A stretch of 64,000 nt of DNA, taken from contig NC_045431.1 of assembly GCF_902635505.1 (NCBI RefSeq), positions 15,903,001-15,967,000 of the forward strand, given 5' to 3'. Under the pieces are notes generated by a model. It did no database searches, was not told the DNA's origin, and saw nothing but the letters and a program-made list of their open reading frames with translations. The stretch comes from Sarcophilus harrisii (taxonomy: Eukaryota; Chordata; Mammalia; Dasyuromorphia; Dasyuridae). The translations under genes were made by a program, and so were the position numbers. Position 1 is the stretch's first letter. Every line of letters begins with the position of its first letter. Positions 20,314 to 30,859 of the stretch are shown here, in pieces.

Positions 20314-20609
20314 AGTTATTTTATTTTAAAATGGTATGCTCTCATTCTCAGAATTTTCTACCCTTTGTTTCAGTCCAAAATTAAGCATTAAAGAAGTGGC
20401 TGTACCATTTTTGTTTTTCTGCTGCCCTAAAAACCAAGGCACCTCTCCATCTGACCTGCCACTGATACCTTCCATGAGTGTCTCCTCAGCTGAGCTTCCT
20501 GAAAGAGTATTTTTCTGTTTGTGCTCCATGCTCTGAGGCTTTGCACAAAGTGCTTTATAAATGCTTTTTTCACTCATTCATTAAAATTCTGCTTGGGGGA
20601 TCAACTGAC

Positions 20610-21060
20610 TCATACTTGATTAAGATAGCGTCAGAGAGAGTTTCAGAAAAACCTGAGAAAACTCATATAAACCTATCCAAAGTGAAGTGAGCAGAACCAA
20701 GATAATTTGTAGAGTAACAACACGGCTGTAAAAATAAGCAACTTGGAAAGGTTTTAAAAGTCTGATCCAGGGATGACTAGTTTTGACATCAGAAAGCCAT
20801 TGACGAAGCATGCTGCTCACCTTCTGACAGAGAGAGAGAATGGATTGCAAAGAAGGCAGATATTTTTAGACACAACTGATGCAGAAAGTAGTTTTGCTTG
20901 ACTGTGCATATTTGTTAAACGGTTTTTGTTTTTCCTTTTTCTTTTTCAGAAGAAAAAGGAGGAAGGAGATAGAAGAGATAAAAAATAAGTTTTTGTTTAT
21001 TGGGGAAAAAAATAACTGGTTGCTTTGGAGCCCTATATGGCCTAACACTTGAGACCTAAT
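20610..21060 (+). mobile_element. Old L1 3' end fragment
   Basis: AGAAAAACCTGAGAAAACTCATATAAACC, CCAAAGTGAAGTGAGCAGAACCAAGATAA and a T-rich then purine-rich 3' UTR. It is related to the copy at 18799 but more diverged. Confidence 0.75.
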
Positions 21061-21475
21061 CTATCAGCAAGAAATGATATATTTTCTTTTTCTTTTTAAA
21101 TTTAGGTAATATTGATTTTTTTGTACTGAAACCACACAAACATGAGCAATTAATATATATTTATTTGTCTTTATTTCTCTAAAGATTATTTTTGTCTTGA
21201 CGGAAAAACCTATTTGTTTTTCTCCTCAGCAATTAGCCCAATGACTGACATATAGAAGTAAGTGCTTAATAAATGTGTTATCAGTAGACTTGTCTCTGTA
21301 GCACAAAGATGTAAAAATTCTAAATTACATGTGTATGTGTGTGTGTATATGTGTGTATCTCTGTTTTCTTACCAAATTCAGTGGTGGTTGTTTCCATATA
21401 CACAAACATTGTGCAGACAACACATCCCTCCTCCAGAGGATTTTCCCATAGCATTGCATTACAGAGAGGTATAGG

Positions 21476-21608
21476 GTTTTCCTCCTCCTCTTCCTCCTTA
21501 TTTTCCTCCTTTTTCTCCTCTTATTTCTCTTCCTCCTTTTCCTCCTCTTCCTCCTCCTCTACCTTTTCTTCTTCCCTCTCCTCCTCCCCTTCTTCTCTTC
21601 CTGCTTTT
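21476..21608. repeat. Pyrimidine tract, (TCC/TTC)n
   Basis: About 130 bp of almost pure C/T on the + strand. Capable of triplex (H-DNA) formation in principle. Confidence 0.9.
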
Positions 21609-21611
21609 TAA

Positions 21612-21830
21612 AAAAAAATTAATAATATTTTACAATTTTCCAATTACATGTAAAGATAGTTTTCAGCATTTATTTTTATAAAATTTTGAGCTCTAAATTT
21701 TTCTCCTTCCTTTCCCCTTCTCCAAGACAGTGAGCAGTCTGATATATTATTCATGTAAATTGCGTTAAACATATTTGATGTGATATTTTCTTAGGAAAAA
21801 AGACAAAATGAAATCAGGAACAAAAGGAGA
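21612..21830 (-). mobile_element. L1 3' UTR fragment
   Basis: 'attttccaattacatgtaaagatagttttcagcattta', 'ttgagctctaaatttttctccttcc' and 'gtgagcagtctgatatattat' are the reverse complement of the marsupial L1 3' UTR. The same text is present at 27190-27360. Confidence 0.85.
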
Positions 21831-21837
21831 AAAAGAC

Positions 21838-21985
21838 CCTAGATTTTTTGGATATGGAGGCAATTGGGGTTAAATGACTTGACCAGAGTCACAAAGCTAG
21901 TAAATGTCTGAGGCCAGATTTTGAACCGAGTTCTTCTGGACTAAGGCCAGTGCTTTCTCCATTTAGCCACTTAGCTGCCCCAGGA
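21838..21985 (-). mobile_element. Marsupial SINE
   Basis: GGAGGCAATTGGGGTTAAATGACTTGACCAGAGTCACAAAGCTAGTAAATG through CATTTAGCCACTTAGCTGCCCC. It lies directly beside the L1 3' end. CTAGATT flanks both sides and may be a short TSD. Confidence 0.88.
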
Positions 21986-22129
21986 GATGCTAGATTATTC
22001 AAAAGGGAGGAAGAGCTGATGGATTTCTCATATATATTTACATAGTTTATTACATATTATTCCTTATATATATATATGTATGTATTTATATTTTAGAGCA
22101 GGGAGAAGTGAATTCCAATGAAGGTATTC

Positions 22130-22295
22130 CCTCTGCCAACATACTCTACTCTTTAACTTGTATAGTCTCAGGAGTTATGTGGGGACCCTGAGATTTGAAA
22201 TGATCTGCTCAGGGTCTTGATGACAATATGGGTTAGAGGCAGATTTTAAACACACACCAGAGGCCAGTGCTCTCCCACTGAGTCATGCTGTTTAA
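22130..22295 (-). mobile_element. Diverged SINE/MIR fragment
   Basis: 'gatctgctcagggtcttgatgacaatatgggttagaggcagatttt' and 'ccagtgctctcccactgagtcatgctg' keep the reverse SINE order. Confidence 0.6.
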
Positions 22296-22435
22296 GAGAC
22301 AGACTGACAGACAGATGAATGACATGTACAATAAAATTTGGTGAAGACTGAGGATGAGTTGTCCCCTTCGTAACTGTGACTGTTCAGGAACTAGGAGGGG
22401 TAACCCCTAACTTCCCAGGGATGCCTGTTCCACTT

Positions 22436-22820
22436 GGGATGGCTACTTATTATGTCCATCAAACTGAATCCCCAAAATGTCTCCTCATTGCTTGATCTGA
22501 CCTTTAGGACTACTTGTCTAACATCTTTCCCACATAATAGCCCTTCCAACACTCAAAAAAGAGCTACTTTCTTTAAGTTTTTCCTCATCCAAGTTAAACC
22601 TCCTGACTTTGTCTAAATCTTCCAGTGTCCTGGTTTTCAGCCTCATCATGATTCTGATCACCCCCCTTTGGATGTGTTTCAGCTTATTAATGGCCTTCCT
22701 TCCTCAGATTTGTCCCCAGAATTGAACATAATATTCCAGAATGGTATGATTAGCAGGATTATCGCTTTTCTCACAATCTGGCCTAAGACTGCATTCACTT
22801 TTCCTGGCTGCAGTGTCCCA
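22436..22820 (-). mobile_element. CR1/L3-type LINE fragment
   Basis: The + strand carries the complement of CR1-class coding sequence: CCCCTTTGGATGTGTTTCAGCTTATTAATGG, CCCCAGAATTGAACATAATATTCCAGAATGG, GCCTAAGACTGCATTCAC, GGCTGCAGTGTCCCACTGTTGA. Old. Confidence 0.85.
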
Positions 22821-25284
22821 CTGTTGATCCTAGACTGCGTAAGCAAGCCAGTAAGGTTAAAGACAAGGGTAAGAGGAGGAAATCCAGCCAAGTGGGTGAA
22901 GGAGTTTGTCCACAAATGACATACTAGGGTCGGGCAGGAGAGGGGACTGGCTGGACCAGGGAGGTCCAAAGAGTACAACTGGATGTTCCAGGTGGAGGTG
23001 AGAACCGCATCAGTGTGATCCAGTGACAGAAGTCCAAGTGAGCAGACTGCTGGCCTCCAAAAGCCCTGGCAGATTGATAAGGGCACCTGCGTGGTGTCCT
23101 GGTAGGTACAAAACTAGGTTAACATCAGTCAGGTCAGTATTTCTGTTTTGGACAATTATTTATGAATTCTTTATGCCCCAGTTTATGTTATCAGTTTTTA
23201 TAAAGGTGTCATGTGATGCTGAAAAATACAAACCAATTAAAGTCCCAATTCACTGCTTAAAGTCTATTTTGTTTAGGTTTCCCCCTGCCCTAGTTTGTGA
23301 AGTTATTTATATAAAGGGGGAGAGAAAGGAGTTGATCCCTGACCCACTGATTTCCCTTAGCACAGGATGTAATCACAGATAATTAGGTGCTAAACTAAGT
23401 GTAAGATGGATGTAATCATACTTCATAAAGGGATAACACAGTTGTTAACACATTAATAGCTCATTACCTATGATTATCTCCCAGGCTGGAGGAAATCAGT
23501 TGGTAAGAGTCCAACTCCCACCTTTGCAAGTATAATAAAAATATGGACTTTTCAGGAACTCTATGATACAAGGCACTGGGGAAGGCATTCAAAAGACTAA
23601 TGCTTAAGTTTTCCCAGGTATCCAGAACTGGGAATATGGATAAACACATACCTAAAACACTAGAACTGGAAAATATTTGGCCGAGGGGGAGAATTATGAG
23701 AGGGAGTTGCTCTCTCAATAATCTCTCTTACCCCCAAACCATGATTCAATCATAGAATAGCTACAGGATGCAGGGAAGGGGCAGGGAGAAAAACTGGCCA
23801 TTATCTTCATAGCCTTTAAAAGACAGTCAAGCCTTCTGAGTTTCAGGCAGTTGAGATATCACAGAGACAGAGACAGGTCCTTTCTTTAGAGAAATACAGA
23901 GAGGCAACGTTCTAGGCAGAAAATGGCTTCTAGGTGGACAACGGAGAAGAGAGTCTGTTAAGGACCATGCCTAAGTGAAGGGACAGGTCAGTTCTCCAAG
24001 AGTCTCCACAGCTGTGAATCATAACACTTGAGGGACGTGCAGGGTGGCCTTCGCAGATGTTCCTTGTGGATTGGGAATGAAATAAATTGGAGGCAGAGGG
24101 AAGAGGAGAGAGATCTGAGAAAACAATTGCCTTTTAGTCTCCTTGTATCATCATCATCCTCTCACATGAAGAGATTCATTCTACAGGTCTGAGTTGGACC
24201 TCCAGCAGCCACTGGCAGGTGGCTCCCGTATCACAACAAGAGTTGGCTAAAATTCAAGAGAAAACTAGCTGTGGGGCACAATGGCCAAGCTGCAGAGGGG
24301 AGCAGAACCAGACCTACCAAGTTACTAAGCAGATCACACTCCTGTCTCCCTAGGATTTTATTAAGGAAAACTGAAGTACGGAACTGAGCAGGTGAGGAAA
24401 CTGATGCACTTGGTTTCAGGGCTGGCAGGATCATGAGGACAAACACAGAGTTGGTTGGAAATTGGGAATGAGCGTCTAGCAACAACCTCCTCCTTCCCTC
24501 CTGACACTCAGAATGTTCCTTGTTTAAGGTTAGAGATGCTGGACCAGACTTTTTTGGATAATAAAGCAGACATCCCTGAAGGATGGTTGATGTTGTAAAG
24601 GTACTAGACCAGATTTCCTGGTGTCCACCTTGAGAATACCAGATTTCCTTGAGGCAAAAATATAACAGTGACTAGCCAGAGAACTCGACTTCTAAGCTTA
24701 GCTCATAGACAAAAAAAAAATGTGACTAGAGCAATGGGGTAGTCATACAGATCAGGATCAATCACAGAATAAAATCAATTATAGAATGATACAGAACCAA
24801 TATGATAGCTTTATAGCAGAAAAGATCCTGAGCTCAGCATAGGTTCCTTAGGAACCTATGAGAAACGATGGCAGGAACCTCTGGTAACAAGACATGAATT
24901 TCCTTGGCCACATGTGAGATACATATTTGTGTATTTACATTTATGTACTTATGTATATCTATACTTGATCTTATACAGATATACACATGCATATATATCA
25001 TGTATGTGTGTGTACATATATATTTCACTGTTATACTCTACAGACATTATGGATTTTGTTGTTGCTTTGTGTTTTTTTTTGGGGGGGTAGGAAAGTGAGT
25101 CTCAGGTTTATTGGGAGACTCGTAGTTTGTTTTGTTTTTTTTTTAAACAATGTAATTGCTTTGAGTTGATTGTTTCTATTAAGTGACTGGTGGTACTTCA
25201 AGTGATGATGGGATTATTTTCTTATACTATTGATCCAAGCCTCTATTCTGGTTTGCTTTCCTTCATATCAATCACTAGTTTTAG
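22821..25284. other. Intergenic, 2.5 kb unassigned
   Basis: No gene, no recognised SINE or LINE. 23330-24240 is compositionally uniform and may be an unnamed old mobile element, but I see no diagnostic ends. A 23-bp palindrome lies at 24838-24860. 25060-25090 and 25130-25145 are T/G homopolymer runs. Confidence 0.45.
24838..24860. repeat. Perfect 11-bp inverted repeat with 1-base spacer
   Basis: Arms CATAGGTTCCT (24838-24848) and AGGAACCTATG (24850-24860) are exact reverse complements around a single T. Confidence 0.95.
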
Positions 25285-25485
25285 TTCCCATAAGGATTTT
25301 TAACTTGGGGAATCCATGGACTCCAAGGGGTGCCTGGATAGATTCTAGAGGATTTCCCACCTTGGATGCAAGGGGAAAATAACATCTGTGTTTTCAGAAA
25401 CCTTAGTTTTCCCTTATAATCATTTGTATATTTTTCATTTAAAAAGATTATTTCGAGAAGGGGTCCATAGAGTTTACGAGACTAC
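25285..25485 (+). mobile_element. hAT-like non-autonomous DNA transposon fragment, copy 1
   Basis: TTTTTAACTTGGGGAATCCATGGACTCC at the left, then 'atttgtatatttttcatttaaaaagattattt' and 'gagaaggggtccatagagtttacgagactaccaaaag'. The last two blocks match 34735-34812. The right terminal repeat is missing in this copy. Confidence 0.65.
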
Positions 25486-26584
25486 CAAAAGACTCTTCCT
25501 TGTGTCCTTGGTTGACCCAATGATTAGTGCTACACCATCATTTAACCAGTTAATATCAGTTAAGTTTTAGAAAGGACATTTATGAGGCAGATAAGGCAAA
25601 AACAGAAATATAAATGATCCTGAGTCATACTTTATCCTGTGTAACTGTGGTCCCTAGATAAGGTGGGCGTCAGTAATCCCATGATCCTGCGATTTTATGG
25701 CCTTCCCGATTCCAAGACTGGCCCACTCTGCTGCCCCACCCCAGGGAACTCTGAGCAGCAGGTGGAGGGAGAGCACGGCTCCCATTTTTGTAATACCTGG
25801 TGCAGCTATAAAGTAACAGGACTGGAGTCCCAAGGGGCCAATCATTGGTCAGAGTTTAGAAGAAGGCAGGCCTGACTTGGACACAAATAAACAGACAGCT
25901 GCATGTGTTAATAAACACCAGTTGGGGTTGAAGGCTGAAGGAGGTCCAGTTTGGGGACGCCCCCATAGGCTTTCCCAGCTGGAAGGTGATGGGGCAGACC
26001 ACAATTTACTTTAGAAGCCAAGTAAAAATCTGTGGAAAAGCCCAGGCCTTTCCTACATATCCCCAGTTCCATTCCCAGGCACTTCCTCCCTCCCCCACAA
26101 AGCCTTGCCCCGCAATTACATATAGGTGAGTTTTATGACTCTGGCTTTGTACTTACATCAATCAGTGTTCAAAAGCTTTGAGGACAGAGAATAGAACTTT
26201 AGGTGAGCTCAGGGCAGAAAAAAGCTTCTGGGAATCCCCTGCAATTTATTTTGTTCTTTTCATGGAGTGTATTTCCTCGGAGGTGTTTCAGGCACTTCAC
26301 TCCATGAGTCTCCTCAAATACCTCAGAGAAGAACACAAATAAATCATCCCCCGCAAACACTGATTGAGTGTCTAACGTGTGGGATTGGGAACGTTTGTGG
26401 CAGGTTCTGCTGTGGATGGGGCTGGATGAGGAAGAAGAGGCAATCCTGCCCAGCAGCCAGACCGGCCACAGCCAGGAGGCTGAGAGTAATAAGAGTAATA
26501 AGATGATGACTAAAAAAGAATCGCCAGTCTGGGATAATGGTAACATAAAGGGGCCAGCGAGAGAACATGAAAGAGGGAAGGAAA
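25486..26584. other. Intergenic, unassigned; possible regulatory block
   Basis: Contains CCAATCATTGG (25838-25848) and, in 32 bp, AATAAACA (25886-25893), CAGCTG (25896-25901) and AATAAACA (25910-25917), that is two forkhead-type sites around an E-box. The 130-aa minus-strand frame at 26199-26591 has no recognisable domain. Confidence 0.4.
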
Positions 26585-26765
26585 TAAGCATTTATATAGC
26601 ACCCACTATGGGTCAAACACTGTACTGTGCCGATTTCTGTATAAATCCCTCACATTTGATCCTTCCATTCTGTAATTGTCCCCTTTTTACATTTGAGGAA
26701 ATGGAGGCAGAGATTATGTGATTTACCCAGGACAATACAGCAAGTCTGAAGCCCAGCTTGACTTA
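26585..26765 (-). mobile_element. MIR SINE
   Basis: TTTATATAGCACCCACTATGGGTCAAACACTGTACTGTGCC, CATTTGATCCTTCC, TTTTTACATTTGAGGAAATGGAGGCAGAGATTATGTGATTTACCCAGG in reverse MIR order. Confidence 0.85.
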
Positions 26766-27189
26766 GATATGAAAAACATCTGTATGCAGCTGTAGTTCTA
26801 GTCTGTGCTCTTAAAGATCCTATCAGGGGACAAATCTGTCCTCAAGGTTTAGGGTGAGAATAAGAGAAAGTGTTCTCAAACTGTTCTCTCCCTCTCTTTT
26901 TAAAATAAAAATCCTTATTTAAAAAGAAGATGGCACACATATGCATAATTTACTAATTTTAAAAGACATTCATGAGATCGCACACTATATGTTCATTTTC
27001 TTATCCTCCCTCTGCATTTATCTAGGTTCCAGGAAAGGGATGAGTGGCTGAATATTCAACTCTAAGTTTATCTAATAAGAAAGTATACACAATATGATTT
27101 AGTTATCTTTTGAATGCTCTGTTTCCACTAGACTTTGGTAGCACTAGTGAAATCCTAAAATCAAATCAGTCATTTAAAATGGCAGCCTT
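26766..27189. other. Intergenic, unassigned
   Basis: AT-rich filler between a MIR and the long L1. No gene or named element. Confidence 0.45.
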
Positions 27190-29410
27190 CTTTCAACATT
27201 CATTTTTTAAATAAGATTTTGAGTTTCAAATTTTTTATTCCTTCCATCCCTCTTATCCCTCCTTCCCAAGAAAGCAAGCAAGCTGATATAGGTTATACAT
27301 GTTCAATCATGTCAAAAATATTTCCACATTAGTCATCTTGTGAAAGAAGAAACAGCACAAAAGGGAAAAATAAAAAAGTGATAATACTATGCTTTGATCT
27401 ACATTCAGACTCCATAATTTTTCTCTGGATGTGGATAATATTGTCCATCATAAGTCATAGATTTGTCTTGGATCATCATATTGCTGAGAAGACCTATGTC
27501 AGTCATAGTTGATCATCACACAATGTTGCTGTTACTGTGAGTGCTCTCCTGGTTCTGCTCACTTCACTCAGCATCAGTTCATATAGGTCTGTCCAGGTTT
27601 TTCTGAAACCAGCCTGCACATTATTTCTTATAGAACAATAGTATTCCCTTACATTCATATACCACAATTTATTCAACCATTCTCCAGTTGATTAGGAATG
27701 CCACCACAAAAAGAGTTGCTATAAATATTTTTATACATATAGGTTCTTTCCTCTTTTTAATGATTTTTTGGGGGGGGGATACAGACTTAGTAGAGGTATT
27801 GCTGGGTCAAAGTGTATACACAATTGATTATCCTTTGGGCATAGTTCTGAATTGCTCTTCAGAATGGTTGGATCACTTCACAATTCCGCCAACAACATAT
27901 CAGTGTCCCAATTTTTCCACATTCCTTCCAGCATTTTCATTGTCTTTTTCTGTCATATTAACCAATCTGATAGGTATGAGATGGTACTTCAGGGCTGTTT
28001 GAATTTGTATTTCTTTAATCAAAGGTGATTTGGAGCATTTTTTCATATGCCTTTAGAGAGAGCCTTGATTTCATCTGAAAACTGTCTGTTCATATCCTTT
28101 GGTCATTTATCAATTGGGGAATGACTTGTATTCTTACAAATTTGATTCAGTTCTCTATATATTCAAGAAATGAGAATTTTTTCAGAAATACTTGCTGTAA
28201 AATTGTTTCACATCTTTCTGCTTTCCTTCTAATCTTGGTTGCATTGGCTTTGTTTGTGTAGAAGCCTTTTAACGTAATTAAAAGTATCCATTCTGCATTT
28301 CATAATGTTCTCCATCTCTTGTTTGGTCATAAATTCCTCCCTTCCCCATTGATCTGACATGTAAACTATTTCTTGTTCTAATTTGCTTATGGTATCATTC
28401 TTTATGTCTAAATCATATATCCATTTTGGCCTTATCTTAGTATGTAGTATGAAATGTTGGTCTATGTCAAATTTCTGCCACACAATTTTCCAGTTTTCTC
28501 AGAAGTTTTTGTCCAATGTGACTTCTTATCCCAGAAGTTGGAGTTTTTAGGTTTATCAAATAGTAGATTACTATAATTAGTTGCTACTATGTCTCATGTA
28601 CCTAATCTATTCCATTGATCCATCATTTTATTTCTTAGCCAGTACCAAATAATTTTGAAGATTTTTGCTTTATAATATAAACTTGGTAGTGTTAGGCCAC
28701 TTTCCTCAGCAATTTTTTCATTAATTCCCTTGATATTCTTGACCTTTTGTTCTTCCAAATGAATTTTATTTCTACATTTGGTATGGTGCTGAATAAATAA
28801 ATTAATTTAGGTAGAATTGTAGTTTTTATTATATTAGCTCCATCTACCCATGAACAATTGATATTTTTCTAATTGTTTAGATCTGATTTTGTTTGCATGA
28901 AAAGCATTTTGTAATTATGTTGTTAGTTCCTAGGTTTGTCTTAGCAAGTAGATTCCCAAATACTTTATATTATCTATAATTATTTTTAATAGAACTTCTC
29001 TTTCTATCTCTTTTTGCTGAGCTTTATTGATAATATATAGAAACTCTGATGACTTATGTGGGTCTATTTTATATCCTACTATTTTGTAAAAGTTGTTAAT
29101 TATTTAAGGTGGTTTTTTTAGTTGATTCTCTAAGTATACAATGATATCATCTGTAAAGAGTGATAGTTTTGTTTCTTCATTGCCCAGTCTAATTCCTTTA
29201 ATTTCTTTTTCTTCTCCTGTTGCTAAAGCTAATATTTCTAGTACAATATTGAATAATAATAGTGGTGATAAAGGATATCCTTGTTTTACCCCTGATCTAA
29301 TTGGAAAGGCTTCTACTTTATTCCCATTACATATAATGCTTGCCAATGATTTAGATGGATACTGCTTGTCATTTTAAGGAGATCCATTTATTCCTATGCT
29401 CTCTATGTGG

Positions 29411-29556
29411 TTTTTTTTTTTTTTAACAGAGTTAAGTGACTTGTCCAAGGTCACACAGCTAGTAAACATCAAGTGTCTGAAGCTAGATTTGAATTCAGGT
29501 TCTTCCAACTCCAGGGTCAGTACTCTATCCACTGTGCCATTTAACTGCCCTCCCTC
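29411..29556 (-). mobile_element. SINE inserted into the L1
   Basis: Poly-T then AGAGTTAAGTGACTTGTCCAAGGTCACACAGCTAGTAAACATC, GATTTGAATTCAGGTTCTTCC and CTATCCACTGTGCCATTTAACTGCC. L1 text is broken at 'tgctctctatg' and resumes after 'ctctctaatg', consistent with a short TSD. Confidence 0.92.
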
Positions 29557-29731
29557 TCTAATGTTCTCAATAGGAATAGTTATTATATTTTTCAAAAGCT
29601 TTTTCTGCATCTATTGAGATAATTATATCAATTCTATTGGTTTTATATTGATATTGTCAATTATGATCATAGTTTTCCCAATATTAAATAATCCCTGCAT
29701 TCTTGGTATAAATCCCACCTGGTCATAGTAA

Positions 29732-29736
29732 ATATA

Positions 29737-29776
<40 letters not shown>

Positions 29777-29785
29777 GTATATATC
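29732..29785. repeat. (TA)n microsatellite inside L1
   Basis: Alternating TA over about 50 bp with a single TATACATA break. Confidence 0.95.
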
Positions 29786-30810
29786 TGTGATAAATTGCTG
29801 TAATTTCTTTGCTAATATTTTAAATTAATTTTATTAAATTTTTTGCAACAGTATTCATTAGAGAAATTGGTCTAAATTTTTTTATATCTATTTTGGCTCT
29901 TCCTGGTTTAAGTATCAGTACAATATTTGTCTCATAAAATTTGGTAGAACTTGCCTATTTCCCCAAATAGTTTATATAGTTTTAGAATGAATTGCTCTTT
30001 AAATGTTTGGTAGAATTCACTTGTAAATCCATTTGATCTTGAAGATTTTTTCTTAGAAAGTTTACTCTTGGCTTGTTTAATTTTCTTTTCTAAAATGGGT
30101 TATTTAAATTTTCATTTCCTCTTCTGTTAACCTGGTCAATTTATATTTTGTAAATATTCTTCCATTTAATTTACGTTGTCAGATTTATTGGCATAAGTTG
30201 GGCAACATAGCTTCTAATTGTGGCTTTAATTTCCTCTTCATAGATGGTAAATTCACCCTTTTCATTTTTGATACTGGTAATTTGGTTTTCTTCTAACTTT
30301 AAAAAAAAATCAAATTAGCCAAAGATTTATATGTTTTATTACTCCTCCCCCTCCCCCATAAAACCAGCTCTTAGTTTCATTTGTTAGTTCATTAGTTTTC
30401 TTACTTCCAATTTTATTAATGTCTCCTTTGATTTTCAGAATTTCTAATTTGGTATTTATTTAGGGATTTTTTAACTCATTCTTTTTCAACCTTTTTAATT
30501 GCATGCCCAATTCATTGATCTGGTCTTTCTCTATTTTATTCATGTAAGCATTTAGAGATAGAAAAATTTTTGTAACTACTGATTTGGCTGCATCCCATAA
30601 ATTTCAGTATAGTATCTCGTCATTTTCCTTAATGAAATTATTGATTGTTCAGTTGATTTTGATCTACTCGTTCATTAGAATTCAATTATTTAGTTTCCAA
30701 ATAATTTTTACCTACCTTTTCATGGTAGGTATTTTATTATAATTTTAATTGCACCATAATCTGAAAAGAATGCCCTTAATATTTCTGCCTTTCTACATTT
30801 TATTGTAAGG

Positions 30811-30859
30811 CTTTTTTTTAATTGGGATTAAGTGATTCGCCCAGGGTCAGAAAGCTAGC
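30811..30859 (-). mobile_element. Very short SINE 3' insertion (49 bp) with 9-bp TSD
   Basis: CTTTTTTTTTAATTGGGATTAAGTGATTCGCCCAGGGTCAGAAAGCTAGC is the extreme 3' end of the marsupial SINE in reverse. ATTGTAAGG flanks it at 30802-30810 and 30860-30868. The L1 text runs on across it. Confidence 0.9.

Noticed and set aside
23330-24240. Solo LTR
   Set aside because: Considered because of a uniform block, but no paired ends, TG...CA boundaries, duplication or primer-binding site could be supported.
25807-25848. Classical TATA/CCAAT promoter
   Set aside because: TATAAAG lies upstream of the CCAAT motif on the + strand, the wrong order, and no exon follows.
26199-26721. Overlapping 130-aa (-), 90-aa (-) and 117-aa (+) frames
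   Set aside because: Opposite-strand overlap, no domain, and one runs into a MIR.
29104-29617. 80-aa and 78-aa minus-strand frames and antisense frames as genes
   Set aside because: They are L1 ORF2 remnants and a SINE inside it, counted as part of the LINE.
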